Below, one piece after another: positions 12,869 to 25,114 of a DNA stretch of 64,000 nucleotides (position 1 is the first letter of the stretch; each line of letters opens with the position of its first letter). The position numbers were made by a program, and so were the translations under genes. The notes beneath the pieces were generated by a model, which did no database searches, was not told the origin of the DNA, and saw only the letters and a program-made list of their open reading frames with translations. This DNA comes from Rhodamnia argentea (taxonomy: Eukaryota; Streptophyta; Magnoliopsida; Myrtales; Myrtaceae): assembly GCF_020921035.1 (NCBI RefSeq), contig NC_063156.1, positions 11,854,501 through 11,918,500 of the forward strand, read 5' to 3'.

Positions 12869-14096
12869 TGTAACGACCCCAGGACCGTTATCCCAGTTGT
12901 AATTTATTTTTCTAATTGTCCTCTTATATTTTCGAAAATCTTATATTTCATCTCTTATTTTTAATTTTCAAAAACTATATTAGTATATCCTACATTTATA
13001 TTTTCGAGTACTATTAGTAAATATTAACTAAGACCTCTTACAAGTGCGGTTTCATTAAGGATCCTTAATCAACTAACTTAAGAGCTACCCAACTTTAAGA
13101 CACCTTGATCTTCTAACTTGTTCCCTTATTTTCTGCCAACCTTTATTGTTATATGTAGGGAACTACCTATCCTATTTAATTAGCAGACATAGCAGCTTTC
13201 AAGACAATTACAAAATACCAAAGTTTATATAAGCGGGTATTCATCCCCAAACCTTGATTACATGCTACGGGCTTCCCTAATCTATCTTACATATCAAAAT
13301 ATAGGAAAGCCATTACACCACACTAAACCTTGGACTTACAAACCATTACCTCCCAACTTATCTCACAACCAAAATTTGTTAAGAGGCTATCTTACCACTC
13401 TTCCTAGATGCTAATTTCGTTAGATCACGAACTAGTACGGGATGAAATCACCCTAGTTCCCAGCAGCTCGGCCTAAGGCACAGAAGCACCATAGTTCGGG
13501 TATCCGGGCGGGCCATGGAAGTTGCGTACAAGGCCCCTCATCATCCCGTCCTCCCGTTACTCATGCTAGGAAATGAACTCAATAGGAATCTGTTTAGCCA
13601 ATCCTACATCGATCCAAATGGTGGAGGTAATGCGAACATAGGTAACATCGGTGTCGACGCAAATGACATGGTGGCGGTTGTGGGTCATGCGGGTTGGGAA
13701 CCCAAATATTGGCTCTCGCGGCAGTCTCATTTTCTTTCCTCCTGAAAAATAGGATGGAATAATCGAACAACCCAGTAAATGAAATTTCTAGGCCTAAAAT
13801 AGGAATATCATAATAATACCCAACTAAGCGGTGAAAAATTAATTTTGACACGAAACTACCATGTGACCCATTTCATAAATGCCATGCATCATCAATTGTA
13901 AAACTTCTTCATAAAACATCATAGAAAAACATTGCATTAGCTTTTGTTTTCACTTTTCGCCATCCTCTCCCAAACCTCTTATCAGAACTTCCGGTACCGA
14001 GCAACATCGTTACTAGACGTAAACGACGGCACGTCGAATTCTTGTCATCATTTAAGTAACGATGTCTACACCATCGCCTTATGTAGGTCCTTAACA
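12869..14096 (+). mobile_element. Possible gypsy-type LTR
   Basis: The block starts TGTAACGACCCC, a typical gypsy LTR beginning. A possible end GGTCCTTAACA lies at 14086-14096, exactly where recognisable copia sequence begins. I found no target duplication, so the right boundary is tentative. Short frames at 13515-13745 (plus) and 13594-13851 (minus) show no known domain. Confidence 0.3.
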
Positions 14097-14786
14097 TGTT
14101 TGTGAATCAGCATGTACCCTTTCATCCTCTTTAAGTATCTGAAAACCTTTTTGGTTGCAACCTAGCGATCATGCCGTGGATTTGACTGATACTTGCCTAG
14201 AATTCCTATTGCAAAAGTAATGTCCGGTCTAGTGCAAACTTGAGCATACACGTGCTTTCAAGTGCACTAGTATAAGGTACATTCTTCATTTGGAGTTTCT
14301 CAATGACGACAATGTGACAGATTCAATTTATCACCCTTAATGACAAGAGCAATTCCTAGCTTGCAGTGCTACATACTAAATCTTTTCATAATACGATCAA
14401 CATATGCCCTTTGAGACAAGCCTATTACTCAACGAGAAGAGTCCCTATAGATCTCAATGCCTAGGATAAAAGATGCCTTACCATGGCCCTTTATGTAAAA
14501 ATGTTTTGACAACATCCCCTTCATATTATGTAGTGATTCAAGATCACTATCTGCAACCAATAAATTGTTTACATAAATCAATAGAAAGATAAAATCCCTC
14601 CCACTAATCTTGCAGTATGCACATTGATTCACTTTGCTCTCGACAACCGAATAAAGTGACAACAATATGAAACTTCAAATATTATTGTCTAGAAGCTTTG
14701 CTTGAGGTCATACATAGATTTTTTTGGTCTACATATAAACTTGCCTGAAGAATCGGCTGCAAAATCTTCATGTTATACCATATATA
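14097..14786 (-). pseudogene. Ty1/copia polymerase fragment: end of RT and start of RNase H
   Basis: Read on the minus strand, this continues the reverse transcriptase begun beyond 21373. It runs from the conserved YMV..E.F region (with a TAA at 14773-14775 where the family has Gln), through K.SMYDLKQ and a mutated catalytic box YVNN (YVDD in active enzymes) near 14590, to GIEIYRD. It then enters the RNase H region (CTRPDI..A.G, RYLKRMKGY) up to about 14105. Several stops and frame changes disable it. Upstream sequence lies on the far side of a 6.6-kb insertion (14787-21372). Confidence 0.85.
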
Positions 14787-16628
14787 TGTCGCGACCCTCT
14801 TCGATTGCTCGAGGCGGGGGTTGACGAGTCGCGCTTCCGACCCAGTTGACGGTGGATCTTGGCTCGCGGGTCCCTCATGAGACCCATTACTCAAATCGCG
14901 ATGTGAAGAAGATTTTGGGATATTGGGATCGATCTCGGTGTGGTCGGGTGACATGTGCACAATGTACGTGCGTATGGAGTTACCACCAATCAATTTTTGG
15001 AGGGTATGATCGGGAACCCTATCGAGCGGTCGGGAAAAACCGTTCGATTCCACGAAAACCAAAGAAATGGGCCCGGGGACTTGGTTGAGCTGAGTTTCGA
15101 ATCGACGCCCTTTCAGATTCTGAAGTTGAGTGATTCTATAACCTAAGAATTTATGCAGATGATATTCAAGGTGAGGTAGGCTCTAACGATTTAGAGTTGT
15201 CATGCATACGGGAATTTACTAACCTATCAATCACAATCAGAAAATTAAGTGCGCAATCATGGATAATCACAATCAATTCAATCAATCAATCAAGCATGAC
15301 ATGTTTAATATGGCCCTACCGTCCCATGGAAAGACCTATTTGAGTTCCGGGATAATTCGAAAAATTTTTGGGGGCCAAATGCCCGGGAAGGGTAAAATGG
15401 TCATTTTGAAAGTTTGGGATCCAAAAACCACAAAATAGGATTGGGCCAGTTGAATGTGGCCATTTCCCATTTTTTTTGTGATTTTTCAGAATTTTTTTGG
15501 AATTTTTCTAAATTTTTTGGAATTTCTATTTATTTTCTAAAAATTGGAAATTTTCCGGATCAATGTAAATCGATCCTCGAAACCTCAAAACTTTTGATTC
15601 AGACTATAAAAATCTTGAATCGATCTAAACATTTTTTTGAAATTTTTTGGGAAAATATGGGAATTTTTATGAATTTTAATGATTTTTTTGTATTTTTAGA
15701 AAAAATTTTACGAATTTTTATTAATTTTTCAGACCGGGTCAACCCGGTCAACTCGATCCTGCTCCAACTCGCGACCCGCTCGACACCAAAACGACGTCGG
15801 ATCCTATTTATTGATTTTTTTTAATTTTCTAAACAATTTTCTAATATCCGAAAATACAAAAATTAAATGGACGGCTACGATTAATCCTAGAATTGATCTC
15901 GGCCATTCGCTCATGCAAGCTCATATGTGCCTCGCTACACTGGATCACATCTGCCCCTATATGCAAAACGACGCCGCATCGGGACTCAATGAACGGTCAC
16001 GATTAACTCAAGACTCGATCCGGGCCGTTCATCCCTACTAAAGCCTAAACGACGACGCATTTGCCCTTATTCCAAATGACGCCGCACGACCACTATCCTA
16101 AATGGCACCATTTCCATTTTTTTTATTTTCTATCTAATAATCGAAAATTTGAAAATCTAATCCAACGGCCTACAATTAAACTAGCCTATTTATCTAGACC
16201 GTCCGATCCGCCTAGTCGTTTAAGACAATCTAACGGCCATGCCGACCGGGCGACACTTTGGACCAATGACCGCTCGCCACCTTGGACTTTGACTCGTTGA
16301 TCGGGCCACGTTAGCTTCGTCTTCAACCTCTCGCCAGCGACGCAACGAACGGCCGAGACTTCTCGACGAGATCCGACGGTGAAATCTCGGCCAATCGACC
16401 TCAAACTAGAACCAATCGACTCGTCTAAACTTCCAGATCAACATATCGACGAATCAAGCTATTTCATCCGCTAGATCGCAAGTATTAGGCTTCGTATAGA
16501 ATGACATTGCAGAACTCAATCGAGCAATATAAAGCGCAACAGGCTAATTCCTTCATACAATCACACAAATAGGAGTTCCAGAAACTTACCTCGAGCTCGG
16601 ATTGAGCTCGCGTGGCCTAGAATTAGCG

Positions 16629-16770
16629 GTGGCCGGTTCGGTGGAACCGCCGGTTCCGGTTCGGGAACCGGCGGTTCCGGTTCCACGAAAAGGTGGAACC
16701 GGAACCGGCTATGTATACTTCCGGTTCCGGGCCAGTTCCGGTTCCGCTTCGGAACCGCCGGTTCATTCCG
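16629..16770. repeat. Left subterminal CCGGTTCC repeat cluster of the hAT element
   Basis: About a dozen copies of ccggttcc or its complement ggaaccgg, often as palindromes (ggaaccggcggttcc), lie within 150 bases of the left terminus. A matching, sparser cluster lies at about 19488-19562 near the right terminus. In hAT elements such subterminal arrays bind the transposase; the binding role here is inferred. Confidence 0.7.
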
Positions 16771-17111
16771 ATTCCTTTTTTAATAATAATTTTTAAAATA
16801 ATAAATAATAAAATAAACATAATAAATTATAAATTATAAAATACAATTAAATTGTACATTGTAATAAAATATGGGGAAAAAAAAAGAAGGAATGGGCTTG
16901 AACTTAATGAATTATCATTAAGCGCCTACATATCTTCTTGGGGATAGAAGAATCAAAGCCCATGTAGTTCTTTTACCTTTGAGAACCCCAACTTACCTCA
17001 TCATCAATCGTCGCTACCCGTTGTGGTACCCGTGGCGGTGGTATCTCCAACATCATTGCTAAAAAATTCGTGTTCACGATCTAACTCTTGGTGTCGATAT
17101 TTCGCCCTCGT

Positions 17112-19171
17112 TCAATCGCCGACACAAGCTTGAGCTTCCACAGAGTCCGGGCTTAATCTTGAACGGCGAGAGTCCAAAATTAATCCTCCAGCACTAAATG
17201 TTTGTTCAACTGCAACCGTTGAAGAAGGAGTTGCTAATATCTGACGAGCGATGAGGGCGAGAACTGGATAATCGATTTGGTGACTCTTCCACCAATTCGG
17301 GATGTCGAAATCTGTACTATGTTCTGCATCACGAAACTCAAATTGAGTGGTTAAATATTTTTCTAATTCAGAAATACTACCCGTTGCCCCTTTTTTTTTT
17401 TTTTTTTCCTACTCTTAAGCATATTATACCATCTGCTAAGTGAACTACCACCTTCGCTACGTGAGGCAGTAGATTGTAAAGATCCGTAATCACTTAAACC
17501 ATATCTACTACAAAATTCTCCATATAATGCTACTATAGATTCTTTAACATCTCCTAGTATATTTGAAATATCTATTGAATCTTCCAAATGTAAACAATCA
17601 TGATAATACACATTCAAATAATCATGTAAACCGTCTAATTTAATACGTGGATCAAAAACAATACCAACTAAATAGACAAGAGGAATTTGCAAATAATAAT
17701 GCAACCATTTTTCTCGCATTACTAAAATAGTTCGACCAAATTCGGTATCATTTTCATATTCACTAAAAACACTACCAATATTAACACATTCTATTAAAAA
17801 TAAATGCGTAGTAGGATAATAAATACCAGATAAAGTTTTAGTAGCATCATTAAAAATTTTCAAAATATCTAAAATTTTCTTGCAAACGTCCCAATGTTGA
17901 GGAAGTAAAGTAATTTCGGGAATATTTTGTGAAATAAACATACATAATAAATCTTTATATTCAAAAGTTTGCCGAAGCAACTCGTACGTAGAATTCCAAC
18001 GAGTCGGAATATCTTTTGGAAATCTTCTTGGCCTTCTCCCATTTTGTTTACAAAATTTTCCCCACGATTTCATACAATGGGGACGACTCCATAAAAATTT
18101 AATTGCACTCTTTATTGGGGCGAGAGAAGTGTCAAGAGTTCGTGAACCATCTTGAACAAATAAATTTAAAACATGACAAGCACATCTAATGTGAAAAAAT
18201 TGTCCGCCAAAAGTGGGTTTGCAAATATTTTCTAATTCGGGAATAGAAGCGGTATTTGCGGCGGCATTATCAAAACCAATTGAAAATACTTTATTTATTA
18301 AATTATATTCTTCTAAAACTTGCTTAATTATTCTATAAATATTATGAGCCGAATGTCTTTCATAAAAAACTCGGAATGCAATAAGTCTTTTTTGAATTTT
18401 CCAATTGTCACCTATCCAATGACACGTGACACCCATATAAGAATGAATTTGCCAAGGATCACTCCAAATATCGCTACCTATATGCACACGTCCATTGAAT
18501 TCCGCAAAAAATTTTGCTAAAGATTTTTTTCCTTTTTTATAAAGATGAAAAACTTCGCGTTTAAGTGTATTTTTTGGAATAGTTGGCGCTTGGGGAACCA
18601 ACGCAGTATTTATCAAATATTTCATATTAAAATTTTCACCAGTATTAAACGGAGCATGATCAAGGGCAACATATTCACCTAATGTTTGTTTATAAAGTGC
18701 TTCGGTGAAACGAAATATAGGATGAGGATTAGAAGTGGCGTACCCGGAAATTTGTTGTTGCGTATTGTCGATCCCCGCTTGCGTTGGATGTTTTTTCGTC
18801 AAATGCCGACGGAATGTTCCGTAGCCGTCTCCTTTCATAAATTTATATGTTTGCAAACAATATTTACATTTTATATTATATTTACCTTCGCCTTCATCAC
18901 GTACCTTGTCGAAGTGTAGCCACAAGTCGGATGTATTATCTCGACCCTTCCGTTCCGGCTCATTTGCCGTTGACGCTTCTTCGACACCGGTGGGAGGATG
19001 AAGACTTTCTTGTGTTGGGATGTGCTCGACGTTCGGAATCGGGACATAGTTGATATTATCGTCGTCGTCTTCCCAACTTGCATACTCACGAGGATCATAT
19101 TCAAGAATGGGATAGTCGGAATCTCCCATAGTCATCTTGCCCTTGTCAGCATTTCTGCTTCCACTTGCCAT
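17112..19171 (-). CDS. hAT transposase, one frameshift in a poly-A tract
   Basis: The product is a BED-finger hAT transposase of the Ac/RICESLEEPER-like group, which cuts and pastes the surrounding element. I start it at the ATG at 19171 (MASGSRN); the frame is open further upstream but only through low-complexity sequence. Visible parts are an acidic N-terminus (residues 1-75), a BED zinc finger (Trp84, Cys102, Cys105, His123, His128), a catalytic-core stretch with SDIWSD (about 233-238) and FDNAAANT (about 300-307), and an RW box (PTRWNS). The main frame stays open to 17363. At a run of 17 T on the plus strand (17391-17407) it shifts; in the other frame it continues with SELEKYL, WWKSHQIDYPVLALIARQIL and the dimerisation block ending at a stop at 17112-17114. 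One indel in the homopolymer would restore the whole protein, so a sequencing error or slippage is possible. Confidence 0.9.
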
Positions 19172-19972
19172 TTTTGAGAGAATTGATCGGAAATCCGATT
19201 GAAAGAATTGAGTCGGGATTGAGAGAATTGGGAGAATTTGAGCGATTTGAGAGGATTTCAGAGAGAATTCGAGAGATTGTTCAGAGAATTTGTGACAAAA
19301 ATGAAAGGGGGAGCATATGTATTTACAGGCAAGAATTAATTTTAATTCTTTTTTTTTTTTTTTTTTGGCTTTGGCAGCGGCCAAATTGGCCGTTGCACGT
19401 TGGCAACGGCCCAAAGAGAGAGGGGGGGGAGAGGGGGTTGGGCTCTCTCGCCCGGGCCCCACTTTTTTTTTTTTTTTTTTTTAAAAGAACGGTTCCGAAC
19501 CGGCCCGAAACCGGCGGTTCCGGGTTGGAACCGTGGGCCCGGTCAACGGGCCGGTTCCGTGCCCACGGGCCCAAATGGCACCCTCTACCTAGAATTGTCT
19601 AGGCAGGCTTCGACAGTTCAAACTATGGCGACAGAGCTCGGGAGACTCGATTATGCGGTTTCGTACAAAATCGATGCAAAACGAAGGTGCGGATGTGGTC
19701 AGCAACGTTAGGGAATCAAAACGCACACGATAATTGTAAGAATCATGCCCGTGACAGTGCGATACTATGAACGTGCAGAGTTGAGCTCGAGAGGTCGACT
19801 AACCGATTTTGGATGTTGCGGACCAATTGAGCTGGTGCGATCGCTTCTTGGAGTTGGTGCGAAGCTTCTGGACTTGATTGCACGCCTTGAGATGGCTTGG
19901 ATAGATCGGCCGAGCAGCTCTCAGCCCAAGCTCCGGCAAGCGACAGTGGCAACCGCGAGACCTTCTCTTTCT

Positions 19973-19977
<5 letters not shown>

Positions 19978-20053
<76 letters not shown>
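19978..20053. repeat. (TC)n followed by (TA)n microsatellite
   Basis: About 20 TC units (19980-20021) run directly into about 16 TA units (20022-20053), inside the LTR-type element. Confidence 0.9.
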
Positions 20054-20055
<2 letters not shown>

Positions 20056-21372
20056 TGTTTGCATGTGCGATCGAAATGAGCCTCTCTTGGTTCGTGAAGC
20101 TTCTTGCCCCTTTTATATCAACTTTGAAAATTGGTGCGCACGGGAAGTGCTTCGTCGACCCTCACACACGTGTGCACACGTGCAATTGGGCCGCCGGACG
20201 GCGATGGAATCGGTTGGGATTCCGTTCATGTCCGTTAGGCCTTCCTTTGAACTCAAACGAGCGCAAATTTCACACGGTTTCAAGAATGTTGACTTTTCCG
20301 AGCCACCACAGCTTTGATCGCCTCGCCGGCGCTCCTCCGGCGATCATTGGTCGTGCTGTTGATCTCAATCGACGCGTACTATCCTAAGGAACAAAACGCC
20401 CACATTAATTGATCCAATTAGCAACGATTAGCTTGTCAATTTGGTCGTCCAAATTGGTCTAAGGACTGTTCACTCACGCGGGCGTTCTGAGGAAGAAGAC
20501 GACACTGCTTCGGACCGGTTCGACCGGCGATCAAACCAGTCTGAACCGATTCAGACTTGCAATTTTCGAAATTAATCAAAATCTTTGGGAAATTTTTGCA
20601 ATTAAACCTCAAAATTGAATTCGGGGGCTCAAATACTATCTAGAAATATGATTTTGCCCAAAAATTTTCACCAATTTCTATAAAAACTCCAAATTTTTCT
20701 AAAATTGCAAATTCGGGAAAAGCTCAATCAAATGCCCAAATGACCAAATTGGATCAAATCACCCCTGTCAATCGATTCAGAAAATATGAAAACCTTAGGA
20801 GGTAGTCCAATTTTGCCATGAAAGTCCCTGGATTAAAAGTAATTTCAAAAATTAAAAATCTCGGTGACTAAATTGCAAAGATTTCGGGGATTTTTGCCCA
20901 ATTCGTGCAATTCGAGCAATTGGGGGCGAAATTGATCAAATTGGAGTTGCAGAGGACTGAAATTGAATGTCTTGACTCAAGATATGCAAAATTTGCAAAT
21001 AAAAAGACTCAAATTGTATTTTTTAGGCAAATTCAAACCTTGGTGTTGTGAAGGAACACCTAAAATTGATTTCAATTTTCAATTTTTCTTGAGGTCATTA
21101 TGAAAAAGGAATAAAAATAAAAATATGGAACATTTTTATATATTTGTGTAACCTGGGGAAGTATTTTTTGTGAATTTTCTTATTTTTTTTCTATTTTCCG
21201 AAAATATTAAAAAAATGTAAAAAATATGAAAAATTATTTTTTGTTCAAAAATGGTTCCTTATGCTTGGCCAAGGTTACCAAACTTGATTTTTCAATTTTT
21301 TGACTTTTTGTGAATTTTTGTGAATTTTTATAGAACTAAAGAAAAACTTGATCAAAAATTCGAGTGTCAACA

Positions 21373-22960
21373 ATGTACTTCCTCGTCAAGGTCTTTATTT
21401 AGGAAAGAATTTTCAATATCCATATAGTGTAACTCCATATCAAAATGAGCTACAAATGTCATGATCACTTTGAAAGAATTCTTAGAAGAGCTTGGGGAAA
21501 ATGTTTCTTCATAGTCTACTCATTCTTTTTGAGTGAAATATTAGCTACCAATCTGGTTTTAAACTTCTCAATCTTCTTTTGGAGTTGCTTTTTGGTTTTA
21601 TACACTCATATGTAGCCAATTGGCTTATTACCTTAAAAATTCAACAAGCTCCTAAACACCATTATGTTTCATAGATCGCATTTCATCTTTCATTGCATTC
21701 CACCACATACTCGATTGAGGATAAGAAACAACATCTATATAATTCACTAAATCAACCACACATACGATATGGTAGTCATGCTCTCCCATATAGACTATAT
21801 AGTCTGGTAGTATATATGATCGTCTCTGTCTGATAGATCTTCTAAGTGGAGCTACTTTAATCTTATCCTACACTTGTGGGGCTTAAGAAACTTCATTAGG
21901 ATCTGTCTATATAACATAATCATGAACTCCAATAAGCTCGCTTTGTAATGTGGGAGGCTCCAAGATCGTTTGTATAGGCAGAGAAAAGCAACACAATAAT
22001 CCCCACCGTACCGTTTTCTTCAATAGTCTTTGAGCAGTTACACTCTTCGACCACGTCAAACTCCAGAAATTTCATTGTCTACGATTCCACAATTCTTGTG
22101 CCTCCATCGGGATTATACCAATTACCCTTTATGGATTTGCGTAAAATACAAAGCAACACCTTGTAGCTCTCGAGTCCAACTTACTTAATGTTGGGTAATA
22201 TAACTTCACTTTGGCAAGACAACCCCAAACCTTTAGATGGTTCGGTTAGATTTACGTCCAGCACATAACTCAAAAGGAGTCAATAGAACGGGTTAGGTGG
22301 GAACATGGTTTAGAAGGTAAAAGGCAACTTTCACAGCTTTACCCCATAGAGATCCATGTAGGCTCATTCTTCTAATCACACTCCTCATCATATTCATAAG
22401 AGTGCGATTACGCCTTTCAGCCACACTATTTTGTTCAAGACTCCCGGGAGTAGTAAATTGAGCTATTATCCTCGAATCCTCTAAGTATTTAGCAAATGAC
22501 CATTTAAGCTGTCCGACATCGTCATGTCTTCCATAATACTCACCACCTTGGTTTGATTTGACAAACTTTATGACTTTTTCCAACTGTTTTTCGACTTCAG
22601 TTCGAAAGATCTTGAACTTGTCAAGAGACTTAGACTTTTTCTTACTAAAGTAATGATAAACATATCGAGAATATTCATCGATAAATGTGTTGAAATAAAA
22701 AATTTTACACAAGATTGCCGTATAAGGTCCACTGAAATTAGTGTGAATGACTTCCAACAAGTCAAAGCTACGGAGTGCGGTTTTCTTCCTTATCTTAGTC
22801 ATCTTACCCCTACATCAGTATATGCAATTCTCTAGGTCACATTTAAGAGCAGGTGGGATATCAACCTTTATCATCCTTTCCACTCTCTCCCTAGATATGT
22901 GGCTAAGTCGTTTATGACATAATGCATAAGACTGTTCTTCATGTAGAGGTCTTTTGAAAT
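21373..22960 (-). pseudogene. Ty1/copia fragment: GAG-pre-integrase, integrase and N-terminal RT
   Basis: On the minus strand, from about 22950, a GAG-pre-integrase region (CHKRLSHISRERVERM) leads into an integrase core (22802-22293). The core has DEYSRYVYHYF, SNQGGEYYG and a final AERRNRTLMNMMRS block. Sequence from about 22290 to 21373 encodes the start of reverse transcriptase (DYEETFSP, MDIENSFLN, EEVH) with stops and frame changes. The reading then breaks at 21373, where the LTR-type insertion begins, and resumes at 14786. The 5' part of the element (gag, LTR) is missing; an AT microsatellite sits at the truncated end. Confidence 0.85.
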
Positions 22961-22981
22961 AACCTTTTGGTTGTATAAGCG

Positions 22982-22987
<6 letters not shown>

Positions 22988-23023
<36 letters not shown>
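22988..23023. repeat. (TA)n microsatellite
   Basis: About 17 TA units mark the end of recognisable copia sequence. Confidence 0.85.
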
Positions 23024-23024
<1 letters not shown>

Positions 23025-23092
23025 TTGAGAGTTAAACATAATTTGTATAATTGATTGGACATATTACATCACCCAGTATTATTTGACTTAAA

Positions 23093-23387
23093 AATGTCAA
23101 GATATAGGCTCATAGGTTTGTATATAAATCCGATCAATGTATAACATAAATCTTGAAAGGGAAGTTAAGAAACCGAATAGAGATGAGGCTCTATAAAACC
23201 CAACGCATAATCCGATGACAAATCACTCTCAATAACTTCAATGAAGGATAGGAGGAAACATTCAAGGAAGCAAGGACCGGAAGAGTATGCCTCCAACTCG
23301 GAAGGAAACATTCTTAAAACTCGCAATTTGCTACTACACATGTTACACTGATGCATAGAAAATCCAATCAATACTTTTACATCTTGG
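23093..23387 (+). repeat. Duplicated segment A (copy of 46341-46655)
   Basis: This stretch matches 46341-46655 in the same orientation with scattered changes, for example gtcaagatat.ggctc at the left and aatcc.atcaatactttt at the right. The partner lies just downstream of the 3' end of the DDB1/CPSF-A-like gene. An open frame on the minus strand is present in both copies but matches no family I know. It stops right before the MULE at 23397. Confidence 0.75.
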
Positions 23388-23396
23388 AACTGGATT

Positions 23397-24393
23397 CCCT
23401 AACACACACCTTCAATGTTAGTGGTAACATTAAATGAAATCCCACCGTCCATTCCCATCCGATGCCCAAAAATCCGCCACGTCATCTGAAGGAGGGGGAG
23501 GCAACAATTGGGTGGCACTTTTGAAACCTAGCTTCCCTCTCTCTCTCTCTCCTCATATCCGTTTCCTCTCTCCTCAAATCAGATCCGAAATTTCCTTTGC
23601 TCTCCTCACACCTTCACGCTCTGTGTTGCGAAGATTGTCTCCTCCTCTCAACGCATCCTTTGTCTTCCCCGCTCGCCGCCTCGCGACTGTCGGCCTCGTC
23701 TTAGTTCGTCTCAGCTTGCCTCACCTCAGCTCTCCTCCCTCACATCGTCTGTCGCCTCCCCCTGACGCGTCGTGGCTCTCCACTTTGAGGCCGTTGGCTT
23801 CGTCTCAGCTAGCCCTCTTGCTCGCGTCGCTTCCTCTCGCCTCGGCTTCTGTGGTAAAATTTCTTATTTGAGCCTTGATATCAAATTCGCTTATTCCTAC
23901 AACTCTGTTTTTGAGTGAGTCGTACTCATTTGGAAAATTTTTGCTCTATTTCTCTATCTGTCTAGGTAGGCACTTATCGGTGGAGAGGAATCGCTATCTG
24001 TACGTGCGCTTGTTCCTTGAGCTATCCAGGCTTTCTAAAGAACAACCATCTCTCGCGCGATTCGTTGTGTGCGTCTCGGTTGCTAGTATTGGCCACAAAC
24101 TATTCACTTCTCAAGGTAGAGTTTTTTTCTTCAATTTGGTCTTTCTATTGTTCTGGGTATCTAGGGGCAATTCTTGAATGCTTGATGGTCTACTTTTTTG
24201 TTGTTTTACTTCAAGTAGTACCTAGGATTCCAAGATGGTCTTTCTATTGCTTTTGGGTATTGTATTGTGTATCAAGATTTCTTGAACCTATTAGTATGTA
24301 GTAGATATTAGTGAAGTGAAATCTGGTTAATTAAAAGGAGAGAAGAAAAGGTAAAATCCTTTCTTCAATCTGGTTAATTAAAAGGAAAGAAGA
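23397..24393 (+). repeat. Left terminal inverted repeat of the MULE
   Basis: The reverse complement of 31430-32367 aligns along this stretch, including the CT-rich part around 23530-23560, the GC-rich part around 23640-23850, and the inner edge around ctggttaattaaaaggagag. The GC-rich part is open in several frames on both strands; these frames reflect composition, not a gene. Confidence 0.9.
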
Positions 24394-25114
24394 AATTGTG
24401 TATCACAAATTATACGCCTGTTGCTCAGATGCAACAAGCGTATAAATTGTGTAAAACTTTAGCATTGCATTTTTGCAATAAAGAGGTCTATACTTTCCTC
24501 CTATGTTTGGAATGACTTGACATTCTTATATTAAAATTTTGTCATTGCTTCCTATGAATATCTGAAATGAATTTACAGTTATCAATTAATGGAAATTAAT
24601 CTACTGTCACTTATCAATTTCATGATACTCAGTTTTACAAATACTACTTTATGATGAATTGAAGAATAGAGCATTTCCCCTTATTTTTATATTTGATGAG
24701 AACTTTTTGTGTCACAGCAGAAGTCATTTGCATTGTTCTCGGAATTGTTAGCTTGTGATACCGTATTTTCTTCTTGTTTAAATAGTTTTAAGTTTCACAA
24801 TTGCCTTTGGGGTGTAACCGAATTGTTCGAGCATAAAATATACCTGTATGATCACTGAGAAAAGCTGCATTTTGTAGATTGAATGCGGCAACTTAGATGC
24901 ATGGTTTTTTTAGAGGTAGATTGAATGCGGCAACTTTCTGGTGTATATTCCTAAGGCAAAAAAAAAAAAAAAAAGGGATGGAAGTAGCTGTGATAAGTAT
25001 GTCGCATTAGCATTTCTGGTGTATATACGTGGTAAAGTGAACGCTTTGTAAATTGATTGCTAATGCCCCTTGGTGTCGTATGTCACTTATCTATGCTATT
25101 TTAGGTTTGTTGAA
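24394..25114. other. Untranslated left interior of the MULE
   Basis: The stretch between the left repeat and the accessory reading frame is AT-rich, with a poly-A run at about 24959-24974 and no reading frame of note. It would be the promoter or 5' leader (possibly with an intron) of the accessory gene. Confidence 0.4.

Larger units (their letters stand above)
16624..19587 (-). mobile_element. hAT DNA transposon, near complete
   Basis: The element starts TAGCGGTGGCC and ends GGCACCCTCTA, imperfect terminal inverted repeats of about 11 bases. It is flanked by a perfect 8-bp duplication CCTAGAAT (16616-16623 and 19588-19595), diagnostic of hAT insertion. Both subterminal regions are packed with CCGGTTCC-type words on both strands. 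A transposase gene on the minus strand fills most of the 2964 bases. The perfect duplication and the nearly open transposase indicate a young insertion. It lies inside the LTR-type element 14787-21372. Confidence 0.95.
14787..21372 (+). mobile_element. LTR-type insertion (solo LTR or non-coding element) in copia RT
   Basis: It begins TGTCGCGACCC and ends GAGTGTCAACA. It is flanked by ATATA (14782-14786) and ATGTA (21373-21377), a 5-bp target duplication with one change. Joining the flanks through one copy rebuilds the copia EVYMV motif in frame, which confirms the boundaries independently. Without the nested hAT element (16624-19587 plus its 8-bp duplication) the insertion is about 3.6 kb. 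No gag or pol is seen, so it is probably a solo LTR. It contains (TC)n and (TA)n runs at 19978-20053. The stretches 14787-16615 and 19596-21372 hold no supported gene. Confidence 0.75.

Noticed and set aside
15414..15824. 136-codon Phe/Asn/Ile-rich frame
   Set aside because: AT-rich low-complexity sequence inside the LTR-type element; no domain and biased composition.
19745..20317. 190-codon frame around (TC)n and (TA)n runs
   Set aside because: It is open because of dinucleotide repeats inside an LTR; the product is a Ser-Leu and Tyr-Ile repeat with no domain.
23434..23871. 145-codon frame in the MULE left repeat (and its mirror at 31958-32329)
   Set aside because: It falls in the GC-rich part of the inverted repeats, is Ser/Leu/Pro low complexity, and is open in several frames; the similarity between the two is the repeat itself.
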